Shown piece by piece: positions 42,375 through 51,463 of a stretch of 64,000 nt of DNA. Position numbers and translations under genes: made by a program. The notes beneath the pieces were generated by a model. It saw only the letters and a program-made list of their open reading frames with translations. It searched no databases and was not told the DNA's origin. This stretch comes from Geminicoccus sp036263595 (lineage in GTDB: Bacteria; Pseudomonadota; Alphaproteobacteria; Geminicoccales; Geminicoccaceae), in assembly GCF_036263595.1 (NCBI RefSeq), contig NZ_DATAGQ010000148.1:1-64000 (forward strand), written 5' to 3'. How positions within the stretch are numbered: position 1 is the first letter of the stretch; the number at the start of each line of letters is the position of its first letter.

Positions 42375-43142
42375 CTATTGTCGTGCATTTGAAGCCTGCG
42401 TCCGGGCATGGCGGCTGGCTGCGATCAGCGCCCTTGCCTGCGAAGAGCTGGCTTCGCCAGCGTCCAGGGCGTCGCTGGAGAGCTCTTCCACGATCCTGCC
42501 CTGGTCCATCACCAGGACGCGCGGGCACATATGAGCGACCACCGCCAGGTTGTGGCTGACCAGGATCGAGGTGAGCCGGCGCTTCTTCTGCAGCGCCACC
42601 AGCAGGTTCAGGATCTCGGCCTGCACCGAGACGTCCAGTGCCGAGGTCGGCTCGTCCAGCAGCAGGATCGAAGGGGCCGGCAGCAAGGCGCGCGCGACGG
42701 CGACCCGCTGCCGCTGCCCGCCCGAGAGCTGGTGCGGGTAACGGAACCGGACATCCTGCGGCAGCCCGACATCGGCCAGCGCCTGCGGGATCAGCGTCGA
42801 GGCATTGCCCAGGCGGTGGATCGAGATCGGCTCGTCCAGGATCGCGTCGATCGTGTGGCGGGGGTGGAGCGAGCCGTAGGGGTCCTGGAACACCATCTGG
42901 ACCTGCCGGCAGAACTCGAGGTCGCGTCGGCCGCCCATGAGCGCTCGCCCCGCCACCTCCACCCGCCCTTCCCACTGCTCGACCAGGCCGGTCAGCACGC
43001 GCAGGACCGTCGACTTGCCGGATCCGCTCTCGCCGACGAGCCCGAGGCAACTGCCGGCCTCCGCACGCAGCGAGACGTGGTCCAGCGCCTGGAGGCTGCC
43101 AAAGCGCACGCACAGGCCCCGGATCTCGATGTCGGCACCCAT
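42375..43142 (-). CDS. Dipeptide/nickel-type ABC transporter ATPase (DppF/NikE-like)
   Basis: 255 residues. Walker A GESGSGKST, Q-loop VFQDPYGSLHPRHT, signature LSGGQRQRVAVARAL, Walker B ILLLDEPTSALD and the H-loop SHNLAVV are intact. It is shorter than typical DppF because the C-terminal oligopeptide-binding extension is minimal. ATG 43142 lies two bases past the DppD-like stop, so the pair is tightly coupled. One of two ATPases powering the permease pair encoded upstream. Confidence 0.9.
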   Translation of the reverse strand: MGADIEIRGLCVRFGSLQALDHVSLRAEAGSCLGLVGESGSGKSTVLRVLTGLVEQWEGRVEVAGRALMGGRRDLEFCRQVQMVFQDPYGSLHPRHTIDAILDEPISIHRLGNASTLIPQALADVGLPQDVRFRYPHQLSGGQRQRVAVARALLPAPSILLLDEPTSALDVSVQAEILNLLVALQKKRRLTSILVSHNLAVVAHMCPRVLVMDQGRIVEELSSDALDAGEASSSQARALIAASRHARTQASNARQ

Positions 43143-43144
43143 CG

Positions 43145-43981
43145 TCAGCGCGCCCAGCTGGCATCGCGGCGCAGCACCGGCAGTTCCGTACGCCGCTGGC
43201 CCAGCCTCGGCACACAAGCCATCAGCCCCTGGGTATAGGGATGCTGCGCAGCTCTCAGATTCCGTGCATCCAGCTCCTCCACGATCCGCCCGGCATAGAA
43301 GACCAGCACCCGGTCGCAGAACGCGCTGACAAGGTCGAGATCGTGGCTCACCAGCACCAGCCCCATGCCCCGGGCGGTGACCAGCTCGTCCAGCGTTTCC
43401 AGGATGCCCGCCTCGACCGTGGCGTCCAGGGCCGAGGTGGGCTCGTCGGCCAGCAGCAGTTCCGGATCGGGGGCCAACATCATCGCGATCATGACGCGCT
43501 GCCCCATCCCGCCCGAGATCTCGTGGGGATAGAGGTCCACGACGCGCGCGGGGTCGCGGATATGAACCGCATTCAGCGCCTGGAGCGACCGCTCGCGCGC
43601 CTGGCGGCCGTTCGCCCCCTTGTGCAACCGGAACGTCTCGGCCAGTTGCGCACCGATCGTCATCACGGGGTTCAGCGCATGCCGCGGGTCCTGGAGGATC
43701 ATCGAGATCCGCTTGCCGCGCAGCTTCGCGCGCTCCCGCGTAGGCATGCTGCGGAGGTCCTGACCCGCGAATGCCAGGCGCGCAGCACTCACCCTGCCTG
43801 GCGGCGGCACCAGGTCGAGGATGGCGCGCGCGGTCATCGACTTGCCCGAGCCGCTCTCGCCGACGATGCCGACCTTCTCGCGTCCAACCGTGAACGAAAC
43901 GTCGCGGACGACCGGGTGCAGGCCATCCCGGGTGGGAAAGCTGACCGTCAGCCCGGCGACCTCCAGGAGCGGCGCCGTCAC
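43145..43981 (-). CDS. Dipeptide/nickel-type ABC transporter ATPase (DppD/NikD-like)
   Basis: 278 residues from a GTG at 43981 that overlaps the upstream permease stop (GTGA). Walker A GESGSGKS, Q-loop ILQDPRHALNPVMT, signature EISGGMGQRVMIAMML, Walker B LLLADEPTSALD and SHDLDLV are present. The C-terminus holds the HPYTQGLMACVPRLG element typical of the oligopeptide/nickel ATPases. Confidence 0.91.
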   Translation of the reverse strand: MTAPLLEVAGLTVSFPTRDGLHPVVRDVSFTVGREKVGIVGESGSGKSMTARAILDLVPPPGRVSAARLAFAGQDLRSMPTRERAKLRGKRISMILQDPRHALNPVMTIGAQLAETFRLHKGANGRQARERSLQALNAVHIRDPARVVDLYPHEISGGMGQRVMIAMMLAPDPELLLADEPTSALDATVEAGILETLDELVTARGMGLVLVSHDLDLVSAFCDRVLVFYAGRIVEELDARNLRAAQHPYTQGLMACVPRLGQRRTELPVLRRDASWAR

Positions 43982-44880
43982 GAGCGCGCGGCCTTCGGGT
44001 CCAGCACGTCCCGCAGGCCGTCCCCGATCAGGTTGAAGGCGAGGCTGACCAGGAAGATCGCCGCCCCCGGCATCGTCGCGACCCACCATTGCTGCGTGAG
44101 ATATTCCCGTCCCGACGCCACCATCGCACCCCATTCGGGCGTGGGCGGCTGGGCGCCCAGGCCCAAAAAGCCCAGGCCGGCCGCGATCAGGATCATGCCG
44201 GCAAGGTCCAGCGTCAGGCGCGCCAGGATGGTGGAAACGGTCAGCGGCATGATGTGCCGGACCAGGATGCGTGCATGCGAGGCCCCCTGCAGCCGGGCCG
44301 CCGCGATGAAGTCCTGCCGTCGCAGCGTGAGCGTCTCCGCACGCGCGAGGCGCGCATAGGGCGGCCAGGCGGTGGCGGCGATCGCGATGATGGCGTTCTC
44401 GATGCCGGGGCCCAGCGCTGCCACCAGGGCCAGGGCCAGGACCAGCCGGGGGAACGCCATGAAGATGTCGGTGATCCGCATGAGCACCCGGTCGAGCAGC
44501 CCGCCGCTGTAACCGGCGACGATCCCGACGGCCAGCCCCAGCGGTGCTACCGTCACGGCCGCCAGCAGGATGATCGTCAGGGTGATCCGGCTTCCCCAGA
44601 TGACCCGGCTCAGGATGTCGCGGCCCAGATTGTCCGTGCCGAACGGGTGATCATTGGACGGGGGAAGCAGGCGGTCCTGCAGGTTCTGCAGGTCGGGCGG
44701 ATAAGTGGCCAGTTGCGGGGCGAAGATCGCCACCAGCACCAGGATCACGACGATGGCGATGCCCGTCGCCGCCAGCCGGTTGGAAAGAAGCTCCAGCGTG
44801 CCCCGGTACAGCCGCCCTGCCCGGGCCTGGCCGCGCGACGCAGGCGTGGCGGTGGTGAGCCAGGTCGCAAGCGTGCTCAC
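43978..44880 (-). CDS. Dipeptide/nickel-type ABC transporter permease (DppC-like)
   Basis: 300 residues with an N-terminal OppC_N segment (first helix about 37-58) and then the BPD_transp_1 domain with five helices. The FGTDNLGRDILSRVIWGSR element and the cytoplasmic EAA-type loop RQDFIAAARLQGASHARILVRH are typical of DppC/NikC. The start is a GTG at 44880 overlapping the DppB-like stop (GTGA). Confidence 0.92.
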   Translation of the reverse strand: MSTLATWLTTATPASRGQARAGRLYRGTLELLSNRLAATGIAIVVILVLVAIFAPQLATYPPDLQNLQDRLLPPSNDHPFGTDNLGRDILSRVIWGSRITLTIILLAAVTVAPLGLAVGIVAGYSGGLLDRVLMRITDIFMAFPRLVLALALVAALGPGIENAIIAIAATAWPPYARLARAETLTLRRQDFIAAARLQGASHARILVRHIMPLTVSTILARLTLDLAGMILIAAGLGFLGLGAQPPTPEWGAMVASGREYLTQQWWVATMPGAAIFLVSLAFNLIGDGLRDVLDPKAARS

Positions 44881-45947
44881 GTCGCCCTCGGATCGACCAG
44901 GGTGTAGAGCACGTCCGACAGGAGGTTCAGCCCGATGAACACGAGCCCGATCACGATGGTGGCGCCCAGCACCGCGGTCAGGTCCGCGCTGAACAGGGAC
45001 TGCGTGATGTAGAGGCCGAGGCCGGGCCAGGCAAAGACCGTCTCGGTCAACACCGCTCCCTCGAGCAGGTAGGCGTAGGAGAGCGCGATGGTCGTGATCA
45101 GCGGCACCATGATGTTGCCGACTGCATGCCGCCAGATCACCCGCCGTTCCGGCAGGCCCTTCACCCGGGCGGCGACGATGTACTCGTGGCCTAGCTCGGC
45201 CAGCATGAGCGAGCGGGTCATCCGTGTGATGTAGGCCAGCGAGAAGTAGCCCAGCACCGAGGCCGGAAGGATCAGGTGCGAGAGCGCGTCGAAGAACGCG
45301 TCCGTGTCGTGCGCCAGCAACGTGTCGACCAGCATCAGGCCGGTCACCGGCTCGATCGAGTACTCGTAGGCCACGTCGATCCGGCCAGGCCCCGCCACCC
45401 AGTCGAGCTTGGCGTAGAACAGCAGGAGCCCGACCAGCCCCAGCCAGAATACCGGCACGGAGTAGCCGGCCAGCGCCACGATCCGGATGATCTGGTCCTG
45501 CCAGCGACCATGGCGGGTCGCGGCCAGCACGCCCAGCGGCACGCCAAGGCACACGCCCAGCAGCGTCGCCGTGGTCGCAAGCTCCAGGGTCGCCGGGAAG
45601 AACCGGCCGATATCGGTCAGCACGGGCTGGCCACTCAGGACCGAATTGCCGAGATCGCCTTGCAGCACGTCGCCGAGATAGCGGATGAACTGCTGCCACA
45701 GCGGCAGGTCCAGGCCCATTTCGGCCGCTGCCCTGGCCCTGATCTCCTCGCTTGCCCGGTCGCCCACCATCGCCAGCAGCGGATCGACCGGGATGACCCG
45801 GCCGATCATGAACGTGACCAGCAACAGGCCGAGCACGGTCAGCACGACCGACACGATCAGCGACCCGAGCTTGACCAAGAAGCGCAGGAGCCAGCTGCGC
45901 CCACGCTCCCGCGCCGGCAGCGCCGCGATGTCCGAGGCAACAGCCAC
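44877..45947 (-). CDS. Dipeptide/nickel-type ABC transporter permease (DppB-like)
   Basis: 356 residues. The first helix at about 30-55 (SVVLTVLGLLLVTFMIGRVIP) is followed by a periplasmic loop and the permease domain, with the EAA-type loop HEYIVAARVKGLPERRVIWRH and the end FIGLNLLSDVLYTLVDPR, both characteristic of DppB. The GTG at 45947 is the chosen start, 14 bases after the binding-protein stop; its ribosome binding site is weak. Confidence 0.9.
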   Translation of the reverse strand: MAVASDIAALPARERGRSWLLRFLVKLGSLIVSVVLTVLGLLLVTFMIGRVIPVDPLLAMVGDRASEEIRARAAAEMGLDLPLWQQFIRYLGDVLQGDLGNSVLSGQPVLTDIGRFFPATLELATTATLLGVCLGVPLGVLAATRHGRWQDQIIRIVALAGYSVPVFWLGLVGLLLFYAKLDWVAGPGRIDVAYEYSIEPVTGLMLVDTLLAHDTDAFFDALSHLILPASVLGYFSLAYITRMTRSLMLAELGHEYIVAARVKGLPERRVIWRHAVGNIMVPLITTIALSYAYLLEGAVLTETVFAWPGLGLYITQSLFSADLTAVLGATIVIGLVFIGLNLLSDVLYTLVDPRAT

Positions 45948-45961
45948 GATCCGGTGGTACC

Positions 45962-47572
45962 CTAGGTCTTGGTCACGCCCGAATAGTTGACGGTATCGAA
46001 GGTGGGGCCGGACACGAAGCCCTGGACGTTGCTGCGCAGCACGGACTGCTCGACCTGCTGGAACATCAGGATATAGGCGCCTTGGGCCTGCACCTCTTTC
46101 TGGATGTCCAGATAGGCCTGCTCGCGCTTGGCCGTGTCCGGCTCGAGCGCCGCCGCATCGGTCGCCTTGGTCAGCTCCGGAATGTCCCAGGCGTTGCGCC
46201 AGGCCACCGTCTTGGTCTTGCCTTCGTCGCTGTTGTCGGGGTTGCGCGCGAAATAATCGGTGGTGGAGTGCGGATCGAGATAATCCGGCGACCAGTACAT
46301 CAGCACCATGTCGTGGTTGCGCGCCCTGTACCTGGTCAGGACCTGCTTCTGGTCGGCCTGGACCAGCTCGACCTTGACCCCTGCCTGACCGAACGTCCCC
46401 TGGATGGCCTGCGCCATGTCGATATAAGGCGAGGTGTTCGGCACGTCGAACGTGATCGACAGGTCGGAGCCCGCTCCCGATTCGGCCAGCAGGGCCTTCG
46501 CCTTCTCGATGTCCAGCTTGTAGGGATTGTTGCCGAGCGCGCCGAACATCCCCTCGCCCAAGAAGGACTGGTGGATCATCCACTGGCCCTTCAGGAGGCT
46601 GTTGGTCAGCCCCTCGTAGTCGACCGCATAGCGCAGCGCCTCGCGTACCTTCGGGTTCGCCAGGATCGAGTTCTTCTGGTTCAGGCCCAGATAGAGGATG
46701 CTCTGCTTGGGGTCGGTCTGCAGCTTGAAATCCGGGCTCTTGGTGAGCTCAGCGATCTGGTCGGGGCTGAGGTTGCGGGCGATGTCGGCGTCACCCTTCT
46801 GGATCAGCAGGAGCTGGGTCGCCGGCTCGCCGACATGGCGGACCACCACCCGCTTCATGCCGGGCGCGCCCAGGTAGAAGTCGGGATTGGCCTCCAGCGC
46901 CACCGCGTCCTTGGCCTTCCAGGTCAGGAGCTTGAACGCGCCCGAGCCCGCCGACTGGTTCTTCAGCCAGCCATAGCCGAGGTCGTCGCCTTCGGCGTGG
47001 CTCATCACCAGCTTCATGTCGACGATCGAGCCGACCCCGGCCGAAAGCGCGTTCAGGACGAGCGTCGGCGCGAACTTGTTGACGAGCGTGAGCTGCAGCG
47101 TGTCTGGCGCCGTCACCTTGATGTTTTCGGCGACATTGTCCGCGGCCCAGCCGAATTGGGAGAGGATGAAGGCCGGCGTCTTGTCGAGGATGACGACCCG
47201 CTGCAGCGACCAGGCGGCATCCTCGGCCGTCACCGGGTTGCCGGAGTGGAACTTGAGGTTCGGGCGGATCTTGAAGGTCAGCACACCGCCATCGTCCGAG
47301 ACGGTCCAGCTCTCGGCGATGCCGCCCACGAGCTTGGTGGTGTCCTTGGGGTCGACCGATACCAGCCGCGTATAGAGCTGCGCCACGATCTCGCCGCCCG
47401 AGAACTCGAAGCACTCGGCCGGGTCGAGCGTGATCATGTCGTCGATGTTCTTGGCGATCACCAGCACGTCCTTGGGCGTGGCGGCCGCTGCAGGCGTGAA
47501 CAGGCCGCTGCCGAGCCCGGCGGAAAGACCCACGACTCCTGCCGTGGCAGTCAACAGCGTCCGGCGTTTCAT
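45962..47572 (-). CDS. ABC transporter solute-binding protein, peptide/nickel family (SBP_bac_5)
   Basis: 536 residues, standard for family 5 binding proteins. The start MKRRTLLTATAGVVGLSAGL followed by AAAATPKD looks like a Tat or Sec signal with a twin arginine. The mature part carries NIDDMITLDPAECFEFSG, AESWTVSDDGGVLTFKIRPN, FHSGNPVTAEDAAWSL, and PKVREALRYAVDYEGL, all typical. It is the first gene of the leftward operon, so it determines what is imported (peptide-like or other small ligand, unknown). Confidence 0.92.
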   Translation of the reverse strand: MKRRTLLTATAGVVGLSAGLGSGLFTPAAAATPKDVLVIAKNIDDMITLDPAECFEFSGGEIVAQLYTRLVSVDPKDTTKLVGGIAESWTVSDDGGVLTFKIRPNLKFHSGNPVTAEDAAWSLQRVVILDKTPAFILSQFGWAADNVAENIKVTAPDTLQLTLVNKFAPTLVLNALSAGVGSIVDMKLVMSHAEGDDLGYGWLKNQSAGSGAFKLLTWKAKDAVALEANPDFYLGAPGMKRVVVRHVGEPATQLLLIQKGDADIARNLSPDQIAELTKSPDFKLQTDPKQSILYLGLNQKNSILANPKVREALRYAVDYEGLTNSLLKGQWMIHQSFLGEGMFGALGNNPYKLDIEKAKALLAESGAGSDLSITFDVPNTSPYIDMAQAIQGTFGQAGVKVELVQADQKQVLTRYRARNHDMVLMYWSPDYLDPHSTTDYFARNPDNSDEGKTKTVAWRNAWDIPELTKATDAAALEPDTAKREQAYLDIQKEVQAQGAYILMFQQVEQSVLRSNVQGFVSGPTFDTVNYSGVTKT

Positions 47573-47710
47573 GCGTGCGCTCCGTTGGAACTTGACGAGC
47601 CTGTGACGACGGTATCCTCGTGCTGCACCGCGTCAAGCCCGGCGTCGGCGGATTGCCCTTCGGCCCGCTGCTCCGTAAACCCGGCCCCGTCCGTGCCTGG
47701 AGGAAAACGC

Positions 47711-48340
47711 GTGCCCAAGCTCGTCGTGGTCGATCACCCGCTGGTCCAGCACAAGCTGTCCCTGATGCGCCGCAAGGAGACGCCCACGGCCGAGTTTCGC
47801 CAGCTGGTGAAGGAAATCGCGCTGCTGCTCGGCTACGAGATCTGCCGCGACCTGCCGCTCGAAGACGTGGACGTGGAAACGCCGCTCGAGATGGCCCGGG
47901 TCAAGATGCTGGCCGGCAAGAAGCTCTGCCTAGTCTCCGTACTCCGTGCCGGCAATGGCCTGCTCGAAGGCATGCTCGACCTGATCCCTTCCGCGCGCGT
48001 CGGCCATCTCGGCCTCTACCGGGACCATGTGACGCTGCAGCCGGTGGAATATTTCTACAAGGTGCCCAGCGACATCAGCGAGCGACCAGTGATCCTGGTC
48101 GACCCGATGCTGGCCACCGCCAACTCGGCGATCGCTGCGGTCACCAAGGTGAAGGCCTCGGGTGCCACTGACATCAAGTATGCCTGCCTGCTGGCCGCAC
48201 CCGAAGGTGTGGCCAAGTTCCACGCCGCGCATCCGGACGTGCCGGTGTTCACGGCCGCGGTCGACCGCGGCCTGAACCAGCAGGGCTATATCATGCCCGG
48301 CCTGGGCGATGCGGGCGACCGGATCTACGGCACCCGCTGA
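47711..48340 (+). CDS. upp: Uracil phosphoribosyltransferase
   Basis: 209 residues, matching Upp. From the start: DHPLVQHKLSLMRRKETPTAEFR, then VSVLRAGNGLLEGML, the PRPP-binding VDPMLATANSAIAAV and the uracil-site AAVDRGLNQQGYIMPGLGDAGDR. It makes UMP from uracil and PRPP. The start is a GTG at 47711 after GGAGGAAAACGC. A TTGACG (47592-47597) and TATCCT (47613-47618) pair upstream could be a promoter, although its 15-base spacer is short. Confidence 0.95.
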   Translation: MPKLVVVDHPLVQHKLSLMRRKETPTAEFRQLVKEIALLLGYEICRDLPLEDVDVETPLEMARVKMLAGKKLCLVSVLRAGNGLLEGMLDLIPSARVGHLGLYRDHVTLQPVEYFYKVPSDISERPVILVDPMLATANSAIAAVTKVKASGATDIKYACLLAAPEGVAKFHAAHPDVPVFTAAVDRGLNQQGYIMPGLGDAGDRIYGTR

Positions 48341-48343
48341 CGA

Positions 48344-49084
48344 TCAGGTGGTGAGCCCGCCGTCGATGACGGCGAGCGTGCCGGTCGTGTAGCTGCTCTC
48401 GTCGGACGCGAAGTAGAGTGCCAGCGCGGCGATCTCCTCCGCCGTGCCCAGCCGGCCCATCGGCTGGCGGGCAACGAAGTCCTTGCGTGCCTGCACGGGG
48501 TCGGCGGCGGAGTTGATCCGGTCATCCAGGGACGGCGACTGCACCGTGCCCGGGCAGATCGCATTGCAGCGGATGTTCTGCTTCACGAAGTCGATCGCGA
48601 CCGACTTGGTGAGGCCCTGAACGGCTGCCTTGGATGCCCCGTAGGCGAAGCGGTTCGGCACCCCCTTGAACGCGCCCGCGACGCTGGCGACGTTCACGAT
48701 CGAGCCGCCGCCGTTCTCGATCATCTTCGGCAGGAATGCCTTGATCAGCCAGAACATCGAGCGGGCGTTCAGGTCGAACGCGAAGTCCCACTGCTCGTCC
48801 GTGCAGTCCAGGATCGTGCCATTGTGGACATAGCCCGCCACGTTCACGAGCACGTTGATGCCCGGGTGCTGCTGGGCGCAGGACCGGATGGCGTCGGCCG
48901 ACAGGACGTCCAGCCGCTCGGTCCGGATCCCTTCCTCACGCTCCAGCTCCTGGAGCAGATGGGTGTTCACGTCCGTGGCGAGGATGTCGGCGCCCTCGCG
49001 TGCGAAGGAAATCGCGACCGCACGGCCGATGCCTTGTGCCGCCGCCGTCACCAGCACGCGCTTGCCGGCCAGCCTTCCAGTCAT
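48344..49084 (-). CDS. SDR oxidoreductase, DHRS6/BDH2-like
   Basis: 246 residues from ATG 49084, which follows GGAGAGATCGGA. It has VTAAAQGIGRA, LVNVAGYVHNGTILDCTDEQ, SIVNVASVAGAFKGVPNR, then YGASK with the catalytic Tyr and Lys, and NAICPGTVQSPSLDDRI. This pattern is close to the DHRS6/BDH2 group (cytosolic 3-hydroxybutyrate dehydrogenase-like) and to bacterial sugar-acid dehydrogenases such as 2-keto-3-deoxy-L-fuconate dehydrogenase. It is next to phaB and phaA, so a hydroxybutyrate role is possible but unproven. Convergent with upp, three bases apart. Confidence 0.88.
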   Translation of the reverse strand: MTGRLAGKRVLVTAAAQGIGRAVAISFAREGADILATDVNTHLLQELEREEGIRTERLDVLSADAIRSCAQQHPGINVLVNVAGYVHNGTILDCTDEQWDFAFDLNARSMFWLIKAFLPKMIENGGGSIVNVASVAGAFKGVPNRFAYGASKAAVQGLTKSVAIDFVKQNIRCNAICPGTVQSPSLDDRINSAADPVQARKDFVARQPMGRLGTAEEIAALALYFASDESSYTTGTLAVIDGGLTT

Positions 49085-49202
49085 TCCGATCTCTCCAACG
49101 AACACGCCAGGGGTTCACCGACCAGCCGGCCGGACGCGCGGCACCAGTAGCGGAGGCGACCGGCGCCAGGAAGCCCCGGCACCGGTCGCCTCGCGAGAAC
49201 GC

Positions 49203-49928
49203 TCAGGCCATGTACTGGCCGCCATTGGCCGTCAGTGTCGAGCCGGTGATGAATCCGGCGCCCTCCCCGGCCAGGAACACGACGCAGCGACCGATCTCCT
49301 CGGGCTCGCCCAGCCGCCCGACGGGAATCTGCGGCAGGACCTTGGAGTTCAGGACCTCCTGGGGCACGGCCTTGACCATGTCGGTAGCGATGTAGCCCGG
49401 CGCCACCACGTTCGCCGTGACGTTCGACCTGGCCCCTTCCTGGGCCAGCGCCTTGGTGAAGCCGATGGCCCCGGCCTTCGCAGCGGCATAGTTCGCCTGG
49501 CCGAACTGGCCCTTCTGGCCGTTCACCGAGCCGATGGTGATGATGCGCCCGAAGCCGCGCTTCTTCATCCCGTCGAACACGCACTTGGTCATGAAGAACA
49601 GTGAATCGAGATTGGTCGCCATCACCTCGCGCCACTGCTCGACGGTCATCTTGCTGAAGCTGCTGTCCCGGGTGATCCCGGCATTGTTGACCAGCACGTC
49701 GACCGGGCCGATCTCGGCCTCCACCTTCGCGATGCCCGCCTGGCAGGCCTCGAAGTCCGCGACGCTCCACTTGAAGACCGGGATGCCGGTCTGGGCCGCA
49801 AAGTCGTTGGCGGCCTGGTCGTTGCCGGCATAGTTGGCGGCCACCTGGAAACCGGCCTCCTTCAGCGCGACCGAGATCGCGGCTCCGATCCCACGGGATC
49901 CCCCGGTGACGAGTGCGACACGGGCCAT
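49203..49928 (-). CDS. phaB: Acetoacetyl-CoA reductase PhaB
   Basis: 241 residues, the PhaB length. Near the start VALVTGGSRGIGAAIS, then LVNNAGITRDSSFSKMT, RIITIGSVNGQKGQFGQ and NYAAAKAG with catalytic Tyr and Lys, all close to Ralstonia-type PhaB. It reduces acetoacetyl-CoA to (R)-3-hydroxybutyryl-CoA with NADPH for polyhydroxybutyrate. ATG 49928 follows GGGAGAATCGAG. It lies 98 bases behind phaA. No phaC synthase is in the window. Confidence 0.94.
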   Translation of the reverse strand: MARVALVTGGSRGIGAAISVALKEAGFQVAANYAGNDQAANDFAAQTGIPVFKWSVADFEACQAGIAKVEAEIGPVDVLVNNAGITRDSSFSKMTVEQWREVMATNLDSLFFMTKCVFDGMKKRGFGRIITIGSVNGQKGQFGQANYAAAKAGAIGFTKALAQEGARSNVTANVVAPGYIATDMVKAVPQEVLNSKVLPQIPVGRLGEPEEIGRCVVFLAGEGAGFITGSTLTANGGQYMA

Positions 49929-50026
49929 CTCGATTCTCCCTGATCGGATCACGCCCATTCGGGCTGTGGTTGCCTGCAAGTAGAAGGCGGGCCGGGCGCC
50001 AGTTCCCGGCCCGTCCAGCTAGCTGG

Positions 50027-51202
50027 TCAGTCTCTCGCGACGCAAAGGGCAATGCCCATGCCACCGCCGATGCAGAGCGTGGCCAGGCCCTTCTTCGCGT
50101 CGCGCTTCTGCATCTCGTGCAGCAGCGTGACCAGCACGCGGGCACCGGACGCTCCAACCGGGTGGCCCAGTGCGATGGCACCGCCGTTCACGTTCACCTT
50201 GTCCGTGTCCCAGCCGAGATCCTTGTTGACCGCGCAGGCCTGGGCCGCAAACGCCTCGTTCGCCTCGATCAGGTCCAGGTCGTCGACCGACCAGCCGGCC
50301 TTCTTCAGGGCGCTGCGCGAGGCCGGGATCGGGCCCGAGCCCATGATCGCCGGATCCACGCCCGCCTGCGCCCAGGAGACGATGCGGGCCAGCGGGGTGA
50401 GGCCACGCTTGTTCGCCTCGTCAGCCGTCATCACGACCACCGCGGCAGCGCCGTCGTTAATGCCCGACGCATTGCCGGCCGTGACGCTGCCTTCCTTGCT
50501 GAAGGCGGGACGGAGCTTCTGCATCGCCTCGATCGTGGCACCAAAGCGCGGATACTCGTCCTGCTCGACCACCACGTCGCCCTTGCGGCTCTTGATGGTG
50601 ACGGGGATGATCTCATCCTTGAAACGACCGTTCTTCACGGCCGCTTCCGCCTTGTTCTGCGAGGCCACCGCGAAGGCGTCCTGCTGCTCGCGGGTGATCT
50701 GCCACTTCTCCGCGACGTTCTCGGCTGTGTTGCCCATGTGGTAGCCGTTGAAGGCGTCCCAGAGCCCGTCCTTGATCATCGTGTCGACCATGTCGACCGA
50801 GCCCATCTTCGCCCCGGTGCGCAGGTAGGCGGCATGCGGCGCCTGCGACATGCTCTCCTGGCCGCCTGCCACCACGATCGAGCTGTCGCCGCTCCTGATC
50901 GCCTGATAGGCCATGGCGACCGTCTTCAGGCCGGAGCCACACAGCATGTTCACGCCATAGGCCGGCACGTCGATCGGCAGCCCGGCGTTCACCGATGCCT
51001 GGCGCGCCGGGTTCTGGCCCTGGGCGGCGGTCAGGATCTGGCCCAGCATGACCTCGGAAACCTCGGCCGGATCGACCTTCGCCCGCTCCAGCACGGCCTG
51101 GATGACCACCTTGCCGAGATCATGCGCGGGCAGTGTCGACAGGGCGCCGTTGAAGGAGCCGATCGCGGTCCGGCCCGCGCTTACGATGACGACGTCGCTC
51201 AT
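50027..51202 (-). CDS. phaA: Acetyl-CoA acetyltransferase (beta-ketothiolase) PhaA
   Basis: 391 residues. Catalytic Cys88 in NMLCGSGLK, His347 in ALGHPVGASGAR and Cys377 in CIGGGMG are at the expected places for biosynthetic thiolases. It condenses two acetyl-CoA to acetoacetyl-CoA, the first step to polyhydroxybutyrate, and also works in reverse. The start at ATG 51202 gives the standard N-terminus MSDVVIVSAGRTAIGSFNGA. It precedes phaB on the same strand. Confidence 0.95.
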   Translation of the reverse strand: MSDVVIVSAGRTAIGSFNGALSTLPAHDLGKVVIQAVLERAKVDPAEVSEVMLGQILTAAQGQNPARQASVNAGLPIDVPAYGVNMLCGSGLKTVAMAYQAIRSGDSSIVVAGGQESMSQAPHAAYLRTGAKMGSVDMVDTMIKDGLWDAFNGYHMGNTAENVAEKWQITREQQDAFAVASQNKAEAAVKNGRFKDEIIPVTIKSRKGDVVVEQDEYPRFGATIEAMQKLRPAFSKEGSVTAGNASGINDGAAAVVVMTADEANKRGLTPLARIVSWAQAGVDPAIMGSGPIPASRSALKKAGWSVDDLDLIEANEAFAAQACAVNKDLGWDTDKVNVNGGAIALGHPVGASGARVLVTLLHEMQKRDAKKGLATLCIGGGMGIALCVARD

Positions 51203-51463
51203 GATCGTTCCTGCCCTAGTTCTGCTACCGTTCCATCTGTTGCGCCCGCTCGGGCGTTTCCAGCCTGCAGGCACATGCGATGCCGCCGCAAGTCTAGGCG
51301 AAGCAGCGGCGGGTGTCGCCGGGCGCCTTAGGAGGTTCCTGCGCAATTAGCAGCTTCCCAAGGGGTTATTTGCCGGCACCGCAGGAACCCGCAGAGGTTT
51401 GGGGACGTTGATTTGACAGTCGATCCCCGGATCGAGCGAGCCAACGAAAGAAAGGAAACGGTC

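Noticed and set aside
46082..47710. Rightward extension of the upp frame by about 540 codons
   Set aside because: The extension is antisense to the ABC binding-protein gene; the GTG at 47711 with GGAGG gives the normal Upp length.
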